From Chloroflexota bacterium (GTDB taxonomy: Bacteria > Chloroflexota > UBA11872): 64,000 nt of DNA. Below are positions 43,612-50,585 of this stretch, piece after piece (position 1 is the first letter of the stretch; the number at the start of each line of letters is the position of its first letter). The translations under genes were made by a program, and so were the position numbers. The DNA is taken from positions 126,005 through 190,004 of the forward strand of contig JAPOYR010000006.1 in NCBI GenBank assembly GCA_026706485.1, read 5' to 3'. Below the pieces are notes generated by a model. That model was not told where the DNA came from. It saw nothing but the letters and a program-made list of their open reading frames with translations, and did not search any database.

Positions 43612-44148
43612 ATGCCCATGAACGACGACTTGGCCGATGCGCTCAACGCGCAGATCACCCACGAATTCAACGCCTCCTACATCTACCTGGGGATGGCGGC
43701 CTACTTCGAGTCCCTGGACCTCGACGGCTTCGCCGGCTGGATGCGAGCGCAGAGCGCGGAGGAATGGGACCACGGCATGCGCATCTTCAACCACCTGGCC
43801 GCTCGCGACGTCCCGATCACGCTGGCGGCGCTGCTGAAGCCCAAGACGGGCTACGACGGGCCGCCGGCCGCCGTAGCGGCTGCGCTGGCATACGAGCAGG
43901 GCAACACCCGCGCCGTCAACGCGCTCTATGCCAGGTCGGTCGAGTGCGGCGACTACCAGGCCAAGTCGCTGATGGACTGGTTCGTCAACGAGCAAATCGA
44001 GGAAGAGGACACCCTGCGCACCCTCCTGAGCCAGCTCAAGATCGCGGGTGGGGACGGCGCGGGCCTGCTGATCCTCGATCGTGAGCTCGGCGCGCGGCAA
44101 GGGGCGTCGGCGGACGGCGGGGACATGGGAGGCGACTCAGCCGAATAG
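43612..44148 (+). CDS. Non-haem ferritin
   Basis: A 178-residue ferritin. The diiron ferroxidase ligands are visible as THEFNASYIYL (Glu), AEEWDHGMRIF (Glu and His), YEQGNTRAVNAL (Glu) and EQIEEE (Gln/Glu). It oxidises and stores iron in a 24-subunit shell. The length and VPITLAALLKPKTGYDGP insertion match bacterial FtnA. The start ATG at 43612 follows AGGAG. The C-terminal 20 residues (Gly/Asp/Ala-rich) extend beyond the usual fold. Confidence 0.93.
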   Translation: MPMNDDLADALNAQITHEFNASYIYLGMAAYFESLDLDGFAGWMRAQSAEEWDHGMRIFNHLAARDVPITLAALLKPKTGYDGPPAAVAAALAYEQGNTRAVNALYARSVECGDYQAKSLMDWFVNEQIEEEDTLRTLLSQLKIAGGDGAGLLILDRELGARQGASADGGDMGGDSAE

Positions 44149-44482
44149 GGGGGGCCTCGGGATCCGTCATTTCCGCGGAGCCTGTCCCCGCGCAGGCGGG
44201 GAGCGGGAATCCACCTTCAATGAACCCGGGGCGCGCGCCGAATGCTTGGCGTCGGGCGGGTCTGAGACCCGCCCCTACCGGACTCTGCAAGGGTTTCCGG
44301 AGGCGGGAATTTAGTCCACGTCCCGCGGCAGCCCGATCGCGGATTCTCGCGGCCATCCGCTGGCAGCGGGCATTCATTCCGCCTGTGGAAAGCAAAGCGG
44401 CCGAATATTCCCATGGGAAGACGGCAGGTGCGCCATAATTCGGCATAGGCCCCGGTCGTATCGCGATCAAGGTAGGGATCCC
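44149..44482. repeat. Repeat-bearing intergenic region
   Basis: No gene is seen. The stretch contains a variant of the TCATTCCCGCGGAGGCGGGA hairpin (about 44165-44215, with an insertion of CCTGTCCCCGCGCAGGCGGG), and GGGTCTGAGACCCGCCCCTA, an inverted sequence, at about 44259-44278. These interspersed elements lie between the ferritin and the PhyH gene. Confidence 0.55.
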
Positions 44483-45616
44483 ATGGTGAGCATTACCCCG
44501 AGCGTGCCGCAGGTAGAGCCCGTCCCCGAACGGAAAGTCACGGCCGTCCCGACCGTGCCGCAGGTACCGGCGCTGACCGAGAGTCAGATCGCGCAGTTCA
44601 AGCGCGACGGATTCCTCGTGCTGCCGGGGGCGCTCGATGCCGAGTTGTGCCGCCGCGCGCGGGACGACATGTGGGAGGCGATCGGCACCTATCTCCCCCG
44701 CATGAAGCGCGACGACCCCTCCACGTGGACGCCGATCACCGACGAGGAAAAGACCAACTTCCCGGTCGCCTATCACGGCGGGCAGCCCTATTTCGGCGGC
44801 GGTAACACGCGCTATTACGTGCGCAACGGCACCAAGGAATTCATGCTCGACCTCGGCCCCCGCGCGCTCTGGACCGTGGCCGAGCAACTCCTCGGCAAGG
44901 GCACTGTCGTGTGGCCGGCCGGGCGAGACGAGTCTGGGTCCACCACTGGTCCCTGCCTGATGAGCGACGAGGCGATGGAAGTGTTGTACGGCCAGGACCT
45001 GGAGACCTGGCCCAGCCTGCCTACGTTCAAGACGCAAACCCTGCGGCTGCCGCAGCAGGGAATCGAGCTCCTCACCGGGCAGGGCACGCGCGGCCTCTAC
45101 TGCACGCTGCCCAACAGCCCGGACCCGGGGCCCAACTGGCGCGGCGCGCACTCCGATGGCTCGTCCTATGGCCGCTTCCGGCTCAACTTCGCGGCCTACA
45201 TCGACGACCTGCCGCCCGCGTCCGGCGGTTTCACCGTGTGGCCGGGCAGCCATACGCGAATTTGGGAGCACCACTGGAAGACGTTTCACGCCGGTGAAAC
45301 ACACGTTGGACGGCGCCACAACGCGCGCAAGGTGGGTGGCCACGCACGCTTGGCCGATCCCATCGTTGAGGCCGTGAAGGCCGACACCCAGGCGGTCGAC
45401 ACCTATGGCCCGACCGGTTCAGTGGTGCTGTGGCACCACAAGATCCTGCACGTTCCCGGCCAGAACACGTCCAACGACGTGATCCGCCAGGCCACGATCT
45501 ATGGATACATGAAGTCGCCCGAGGCCCTCTCCGACGAGATGGCGATGACCGATGCGGGCGGCGACATCTGGCGCGATTGGTCCGACGAGGTGCGCGCAAT
45601 CGACCCGGGCACCTAG
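44483..45616 (+). CDS. PhyH-like Fe(II)/2-oxoglutarate dioxygenase, long form
   Basis: A 377-residue protein. The leader (about 30 residues, two near repeats of VPQV) precedes LTESQIAQFKRDGFLVLPGA, the standard PhyH opening. The iron ligands are in RGAHSDGSSYGRF (HxD) and LWHHKILHVPGQNTS (distal His). It differs from the PhyH gene at 7710-8633 in length and sequence, and contains an inserted stretch between the first strand and the HxD motif. The substrate is unknown. It begins after a repeat-rich gap and is monocistronic. Confidence 0.83.
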   Translation: MVSITPSVPQVEPVPERKVTAVPTVPQVPALTESQIAQFKRDGFLVLPGALDAELCRRARDDMWEAIGTYLPRMKRDDPSTWTPITDEEKTNFPVAYHGGQPYFGGGNTRYYVRNGTKEFMLDLGPRALWTVAEQLLGKGTVVWPAGRDESGSTTGPCLMSDEAMEVLYGQDLETWPSLPTFKTQTLRLPQQGIELLTGQGTRGLYCTLPNSPDPGPNWRGAHSDGSSYGRFRLNFAAYIDDLPPASGGFTVWPGSHTRIWEHHWKTFHAGETHVGRRHNARKVGGHARLADPIVEAVKADTQAVDTYGPTGSVVLWHHKILHVPGQNTSNDVIRQATIYGYMKSPEALSDEMAMTDAGGDIWRDWSDEVRAIDPGT

Positions 45617-45633
45617 GCCCCACCTGCAACCGC

Positions 45634-45707
45634 GATGGGGGCAGCCCTTGTGGCTGTCCCCACGTGCACCAATTCCCTGTAGGGGCGCCCCCTCGTGGGC
45701 GCCCTCC
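45634..45707. repeat. Two GTAGGGGC-type hairpin repeats
   Basis: GGGGGCAGCCCTTGTGGCTG at about 45636 and GTAGGGGCGCCCCCTCGTGG at 45679 are two copies of the element also seen at 32129 and 48411-48560. Each can form a short hairpin. They separate the PhyH gene from the next gene. Confidence 0.65.
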
Positions 45708-45791
45708 GGAATCGATCCGAGCACGTCGATCCGGGGTGACGAGGTCCCACTGCTACCGTGGCCGAATCGGGACGAACCCCAAGGACGCCGC

Positions 45792-46853
45792 ATGACCTCG
45801 GAGTTGCAGCGTTGCGTCGCCGAATACGAGCGGCAGGCGGCGGCGGACGCCGCGACGGCCGATCACTCGCTGCTGGCCGACGGGTTGGCCGCGTTCGAGC
45901 GCCTGCCGCCTGACCGTCGCCTCGCGACCGAGAACGTCCGAGCCGCGGTCAGGATCTTCAGCCGTCTGCGCAAGCGAGCCGAAACCGTCGACCTGCTCAC
46001 CGAGTATCTGGAGCAGGACCTGGAAACCGACGACGAGGAGTGGGCGCGCTGGGAGCGCACCGACAACCTCGCGCTGATGCGCCGCTTCGAGGAGACGGTG
46101 GAAGCCCAGCGCGACGACTACGCCTGGGCGAAGGAACGACTCGAACCGCACCGCTGGCTTCGGGTCATGTACGACGGCACGCAGGCCCTGGCGTGGTGGG
46201 GCAGCGGGAAGCTCGATGAGTGGCTGGGCATCGTGTATGAGCTTCGCGCCACCGTTCCCGTCGACGAGCGCACACGCGAGTCGTGGTTTCATCTCAATCG
46301 AACCGAAGTGGTGGTGCTCGAGCATGACGAGCGGATCGACCACGCACTCGCGGCCGCCGACCGGGTCGTCGCGCTGGCCGATCGCTTTCCGGAATGGGAT
46401 ATGGCCGAAATGGTTCGGGTGGAAGGGGACTTGACACGCATGTCCGTGCTCACGCGGGCTGGTCGCGGCGAGGAGTTCGACGCCGCGGCCGACCGGGTAA
46501 TTGCGCGTTTGGCCGAGTTTCCGGCCACCCGCACGGTTGCTCCTGGCGGCCCGAATCAGTACGTGGTCCTCTGTCACAACGCCGCTGCAAGACTCTATTC
46601 CGCCAAGCGATACGAGCGCGCGGCACGGCTATTCCGGGAGGCGGCCCGGGGTAAAGCGCCCTATCTCACCTATATATTTCTGGCCGCGTGCGTGTGGGCG
46701 GACGCCAAGGATCGCCGCGAAGTGATGGACTGCCTGCGCGAGGCGGCCAAGCGAGATCCTTCGGGATCCGTCTGGCAGCGCGCCCAAAAGCTACCGGAGC
46801 TCGCCGACCTCGCCGACGACGCGGAAGTCAAGGCTGCGGCGGAGGGTACCTAG
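45792..46853 (+). CDS. Helical, TPR-like protein of unknown function
   Basis: A 353-residue soluble protein, almost entirely helical. Pairs of helices such as AAVRIFSRLRKRAETVDLL, RIDHALAAADRVVALADRF and RLYSAKRYERAARLFREAAR with a following YIFLAACVWADAKDRREV have the spacing of tetratricopeptide repeats. No catalytic motif is visible. The ATG at 45792 follows AAGGA. It probably binds another protein; no partner is suggested by the neighbours. Confidence 0.75.
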   Translation: MTSELQRCVAEYERQAAADAATADHSLLADGLAAFERLPPDRRLATENVRAAVRIFSRLRKRAETVDLLTEYLEQDLETDDEEWARWERTDNLALMRRFEETVEAQRDDYAWAKERLEPHRWLRVMYDGTQALAWWGSGKLDEWLGIVYELRATVPVDERTRESWFHLNRTEVVVLEHDERIDHALAAADRVVALADRFPEWDMAEMVRVEGDLTRMSVLTRAGRGEEFDAAADRVIARLAEFPATRTVAPGGPNQYVVLCHNAAARLYSAKRYERAARLFREAARGKAPYLTYIFLAACVWADAKDRREVMDCLREAAKRDPSGSVWQRAQKLPELADLADDAEVKAAAEGT

Positions 46854-46907
46854 TCGTCGCGGCCTTGTGCCCGCGCAGCGTCCAGGCGAAACTTCGGACT
46901 AGCCCTG

Positions 46908-47387
46908 GTGCCCGCAAGGCTTGGTCACAATATTGTCGACGCTGGCGAATTGGCTCCGTTCGTGGTGAGCCTGTCGAACCACGCCCCCAAGACGCGCTCG
47001 GAAGACGCCCTTCGACAAGCTCAGGGCGAACGGATTCGTGTCGGTCTCCGCCCACGGGCCACGGCGGTCGTGGTCCGTGATGACCGAGTGCTGCTCGTGA
47101 GCGACAAGGCTGGGATGTTCATGTTGCCCGGAGGCGGCATCGAGCCCGGCGAGCGGCCCGAGGCGGCCGCCGTCCGGGAGTTGCACGAAGAAACGGGCCT
47201 CAGCGCAACCCGAACGGACTACATGTTCTCGTGGGACAGCGGCACCAACCATCACCTGGTGTTCCTCATCGAGGCGGAGGGCGCAGTCGAAACTGGCCTC
47301 GAGATCAGCGACTTCCGCTGGTGGGATGGGCGGGAGCCCGTGCCGACCTACCCGCACGTTGCGGTGGTGCTCGAACGCCTGGGCTAG
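46908..47387 (+). CDS. NUDIX hydrolase with repeat-derived N-terminus
   Basis: The NUDIX box reads GGGIEPGERPEAAAVRELHE followed by ETGL, giving the full GX5EX7REUXEEXGU pattern in a 159-residue frame. The enzyme would hydrolyse a nucleoside diphosphate linked to another group. The fold starts at RPRATAVVVRDDRVLLVSD. The region ahead (SLSNHAPKTRSEDALRQAQG) is the translation of an interspersed repeat. The only in-frame starts are GTG at 46908 and GTG codons near 46960, which lie in or before the repeat, so the native N-terminus is unclear. Confidence 0.82.
   Translation: MPARLGHNIVDAGELAPFVVSLSNHAPKTRSEDALRQAQGERIRVGLRPRATAVVVRDDRVLLVSDKAGMFMLPGGGIEPGERPEAAAVRELHEETGLSATRTDYMFSWDSGTNHHLVFLIEAEGAVETGLEISDFRWWDGREPVPTYPHVAVVLERLG
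46958..47031. repeat. LRQAQGER-type hairpin repeat inside the NUDIX frame
   Basis: The left arm GTTCGTGGTGAGCCTGTCGA (46958) and the right arm TTCGACAAGCTCAGGGCGAA (47011) are imperfect inverted copies. This well-known interspersed repeat is translated as LSNHA and LRQAQGER. It supplies the N-terminal codons of the NUDIX reading frame. Confidence 0.75.
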
Positions 47388-47426
47388 CGGATCGTCCGCA
47401 GCCGGCAATGACCAGACGGCGGATGG

Positions 47427-48323
47427 CTAGGCGGACTCTAGTAGCTGCCCGATCAGAAAGTCCGCATAGGCCAGGGAGTCGGCGTCAATGGTGACGGTGG
47501 GGTTGCGCAGGGTGGCGTGCTCCAGCAGGCCGCGGGCGACGAGCAGGCGCTTTTCGAGGGCGTTGAAGAACTCCATGTCGGAGAGGCCGAAGGCCAGCCA
47601 CGGCACGAGCGGCTCGAACGCCGCCAGCGCCTCCGCCGCCTGGCCGTCGACGGCGAGCCGCCACGCGGGCGCCAGGCGGTCGGTGAGCGCGAGGCCGGGC
47701 ATGATGCCAACGATGCCGGTCGGCACGAGCTCAAGCATGTAGAGCCCGCCCCAGCCCTCGAACACCTCCACGCGTCCGCCGGTGGCCTCGATGATGGCGC
47801 GCACCTTCGGGCCCATGCGCGGCTCTTCGAGCTTGATGTAGCGGAAGTTCGGGCAGACGTCGGCCAGCTGGGCGCAGAATTGGGCGCCGACGGAGCTGCC
47901 GCTCGGGTTCCAGTCCTGGATCAGCACCGGCGCAGAGACCGCGTCGCAGACGGCGCGCGCGTAGTCGAACTGATCGCCGTCGGTCAGCGGAAACTGGCGC
48001 GGGAGCGCGAAGGAGATGACCTCGGCTCCGATGTCGGCGTTCTGGCGGGCGAGCTGCGCCGCGCCCTGGGCCGAGCCGTGATTGCACTGCGCCATCACCG
48101 GCAGGCGGCCGCCGGCCTGGTCCACGGCGACCTCGACGACCTCGAGCCGCTCGGGCTCGGTGAGCTTGTAGAACTCGCTGCCATAGGCCGGCAGGCAGAT
48201 GGAGGCGGCCTCGGCCTCCACGGCGAAGTCGACCAGCCCGCGAAGGGCGGTCGTGTCGACCGATTCATCGCCGGGAACGAACGGCGTTGGGACGATGGGG
48301 ACGACGCCCGAGATTGCCGTCAT
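47427..48323 (-). CDS. DapA/NanA-superfamily lyase (class I aldolase)
   Basis: A 298-residue TIM-barrel protein of the dihydrodipicolinate synthase superfamily: VVPIVPTPFVPGDESVD opening, GGRLPVMAQCNHGSAQGA, and K164 (FRYIKLEEP) as the Schiff-base lysine. The catalytic Tyr of true DapA (YNVPGRT) is replaced here by QDWNPSG, so it is not a lysine-pathway DapA. A pyruvate-type or sugar-acid aldolase/dehydratase is likelier. The gene starts after a repeat cluster. Confidence 0.85.
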   Translation of the reverse strand: MTAISGVVPIVPTPFVPGDESVDTTALRGLVDFAVEAEAASICLPAYGSEFYKLTEPERLEVVEVAVDQAGGRLPVMAQCNHGSAQGAAQLARQNADIGAEVISFALPRQFPLTDGDQFDYARAVCDAVSAPVLIQDWNPSGSSVGAQFCAQLADVCPNFRYIKLEEPRMGPKVRAIIEATGGRVEVFEGWGGLYMLELVPTGIVGIMPGLALTDRLAPAWRLAVDGQAAEALAAFEPLVPWLAFGLSDMEFFNALEKRLLVARGLLEHATLRNPTVTIDADSLAYADFLIGQLLESA

Positions 48324-48332
48324 GTATTCCCC

Positions 48333-48560
48333 CTCACCCTATCCCTCTCCCACGGTGGGGAGAGGGGATTCTCCAGTCGTAGCGCGAGCGCGCCCACGAT
48401 CGCTGTAGGGGTAGCCCTTGTGGCTGCCCGGGTCACCGGCCGGGCGGGCGCCCACAAGGGGCGCCCCTACAGGAAGCGACTCGGTGGAGGAGCAGCCGTT
48501 TCGGCTGCCCTGGTTTTCGGCGGAGCGGGCGACCACGAGGGGCGCCTCTACAGGGACGGG
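48333..48560. repeat. Cluster of three hairpin repeats
   Basis: CCCTCTCCCACGGTGGGGAG (about 48349) is a hairpin ACGG loop of an interspersed element. Next come GTAGGGGTAGCCCTTGTGGC (48411), GGGCGCCCACAAGGGGCGCC (about 48453) and GACCACGAGGGGCGCCTCTA (48531), copies in both orientations of the GTAGGGGC element. They fill the space between the DapA-like gene start and the end of the hydantoinase operon. No coding potential. Confidence 0.65.
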
Positions 48561-48600
48561 ATGTCCGATGTCCGCGGAGCCGAGGATCATGACCCGCGTG

Positions 48601-48795
48601 CTAGCCGTCCCCGCCGCCCTGGGCGGCTGCCTTCTGCCCGTAGCGCGGATACCAGTAGGTCCGATAGATGCGGAAGCACTTGTCGCTGCAGACGATGACG
48701 GGCTTGCCTTCGTGCTCCTTCACCATTTCCTGCACCGGAATCAAGATGCCGCAGCTCTGGCAGCGCGGCATTTCGTCGACTTCACGTTGCGGCAT
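48601..48795 (-). CDS. Small zinc-binding protein (TRASH-like)
   Basis: A 64-residue protein: MPRCQSCGILIP, then VIVCSDKCFRIYRTYWYP. A CxxC pair followed about 22 residues later by CxxxC is a zinc-finger pattern like TRASH/YHS domains, which sense or carry metal. It overlaps the end of hyuB by 14 bases, so it belongs to the same operon, perhaps as a metal chaperone or small subunit. Function is not known. The start could also be the second Met (MPRC). Confidence 0.72.
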   Translation of the reverse strand: MPQREVDEMPRCQSCGILIPVQEMVKEHEGKPVIVCSDKCFRIYRTYWYPRYGQKAAAQGGGDG

Positions 48796-50584
48796 GCGCC
48801 ATCTCCTCTCGCTTCAGGCGGGTGGCGTCCCGATCGATCGCGCCCGCGTCATCCAGCACGACGCCGTAGGTCTGCTCCGCGGCTTGGGCGTCGATCAGCT
48901 CGTCGGCGATGTCCTGGCGCACCAGCTCCGGGTGCCGCTCATGGGGGGCGCCGTAGCCGCCGCCACCGGGCGTGCAGAGCATGATCAGGTCACCTTCTTC
49001 GAGCTCGACGTTTGAAAATTTGCCCGCCGATATGCGGTCATACAGGTCCTTGGCCGAAAGCCACTGGTCGCTGCCCGCAGTCTTGAACAGCAGCGCCGCG
49101 TTGCCCGCGGGATCGCCGCCCTTGAGGCCCCACGGCCTGAACCAGGTGCGATTCACGTGGGCACTGATGGTGATAGGCGCCAGGCAGCGCCAGATGCGCC
49201 GCACGCCAAAGCCTCCGCGGTGGGCGCCCGGCCCGGTGCTCTCGGGAATGACGCTGTACTCCTCGATGCGCACCGGATAGCGGACCTCGATCACCTCGCA
49301 GGGCGAGTTCAGGCAGTTGCCGTTCTTCGTCACCATCGCGTCGTTGCCGTCGGCGTCGATGCGTCCGCCGCAGCCCATGCCCTCGATGTGCAGCAGCACG
49401 AACGGCTCGCCGGTATCGGTGTTGGTGCCGTAGATGCCGAGCAAGCCGCTGGTGCCGCCGTCGCAGGCCTGGCTGCGGTCGCTCATCTGCGAAAAGGCGG
49501 CGAACAGCACGTCCATGGTGTTGGGATAGGTGTCCGAGTTGCCGCCCACGCACGACCCGGGGTAGTTGACGTTCACCACCGTTCCCGGCGGCGCCACGAT
49601 GGCGATGGGCCGGTAGGCGCCGTGGTTCCACGGGATGTCGTCGGGAATCATGTGGAAGATCGTGGCGTAGGTCGCGGATGCGGTCGTGCCGAACGACTGG
49701 TTGATCGCGCCGGCCGACTGGGGATCGGACCCTGTGTAGTCGACCACGATCTCGTCCCCGCGCACGTTGACCTCGGCGGCGAACCGGTAGGACGTGTCGG
49801 GCAGCACGCCGTCGTCTTCGATGATCCCTTCCGCCGCATAGGCACCGTCGGGCATGCGCGCGATCGCCTGCCGCATCATGACCTCGGACACGTCCTTGAT
49901 CTGCTCCGACAGCAGGTTGAAGCGGTCGATGCCGAGGCGGTCGATGAGGTCTATAATGCGGCGTTCGGCCAGGTAGGTCGAGCCCACCATCGCCATCAGG
50001 TCGCCGCGCGACACCTTCGGCGTGCGCACGTTGGACGTGATGATGGCGAAAATGTCTTCCACCGGCTCGTCGTTCTTGTAGATCTTGATCGGCGGCAGCC
50101 GCAGTCCCTCCTGGAAGATGTTGCGCGTATCGCCAAAAGCTGCCGGCACCATGCCGCCGATGTCCGTCATGTGGGCGATGTTGGCCGCGTAGGCCACGAC
50201 CTCATCTTTGTAGAAGCACGGCTTCAGCGTCATGAACTCCGGCATGTGGCAGCCGCCGCGATAGGGGTCGTTGTGGAGGATCACGTCGCCGGGATGCATG
50301 TTTTCAGGGCCGACCTCTTTGATGGCCCACTCGACGGTGTGCACGATGGCGCCAATGTGCGCCGGGCAAAAGTCGCCCTGGGCGATCATCTGGCCGGCGG
50401 CGTCGAACACGACGCAGGAGAAGTCACGCGCCTCGTTGAACATCGTCGAGTAGGAGGTGCGCAACATGGCCGCGCCCATCTCCTCGCAGGTGCCGATCAG
50501 GTAGTTGCGCGTGACTTCGAGCTGGACCGGGTCGTCGATATTCAGGTCGGCGACGCTGCGCTTGGCGGATGTGTCCTGCACCAT
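48782..50584 (-). CDS. hyuB: Hydantoinase B/oxoprolinase family protein
   Basis: A 600-residue HyuB. MGAAMLRTSYSTMFNEARDF is the family opening, DFCPAHIGAIVHTV, ILHNDPYRGGCHMPEFMTL, and GDLMAMVGSTYLAERRIIDL follow. With HyuA it hydrolyses 5-oxoproline, hydantoins or related substrates, or acts as a carboxylase-type enzyme; the exact reaction cannot be told. The ATG at 50584 follows the hyuA stop by one base, with GGAGGTGGAG as its ribosome-binding site. Confidence 0.93.
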   Translation of the reverse strand: MVQDTSAKRSVADLNIDDPVQLEVTRNYLIGTCEEMGAAMLRTSYSTMFNEARDFSCVVFDAAGQMIAQGDFCPAHIGAIVHTVEWAIKEVGPENMHPGDVILHNDPYRGGCHMPEFMTLKPCFYKDEVVAYAANIAHMTDIGGMVPAAFGDTRNIFQEGLRLPPIKIYKNDEPVEDIFAIITSNVRTPKVSRGDLMAMVGSTYLAERRIIDLIDRLGIDRFNLLSEQIKDVSEVMMRQAIARMPDGAYAAEGIIEDDGVLPDTSYRFAAEVNVRGDEIVVDYTGSDPQSAGAINQSFGTTASATYATIFHMIPDDIPWNHGAYRPIAIVAPPGTVVNVNYPGSCVGGNSDTYPNTMDVLFAAFSQMSDRSQACDGGTSGLLGIYGTNTDTGEPFVLLHIEGMGCGGRIDADGNDAMVTKNGNCLNSPCEVIEVRYPVRIEEYSVIPESTGPGAHRGGFGVRRIWRCLAPITISAHVNRTWFRPWGLKGGDPAGNAALLFKTAGSDQWLSAKDLYDRISAGKFSNVELEEGDLIMLCTPGGGGYGAPHERHPELVRQDIADELIDAQAAEQTYGVVLDDAGAIDRDATRLKREEMAHAAT

Positions 50585-50585
50585 C

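Noticed and set aside
47427..48323. Calling the gene dapA
   Set aside because: The catalytic tyrosine motif is missing and no lysine-pathway gene is nearby.
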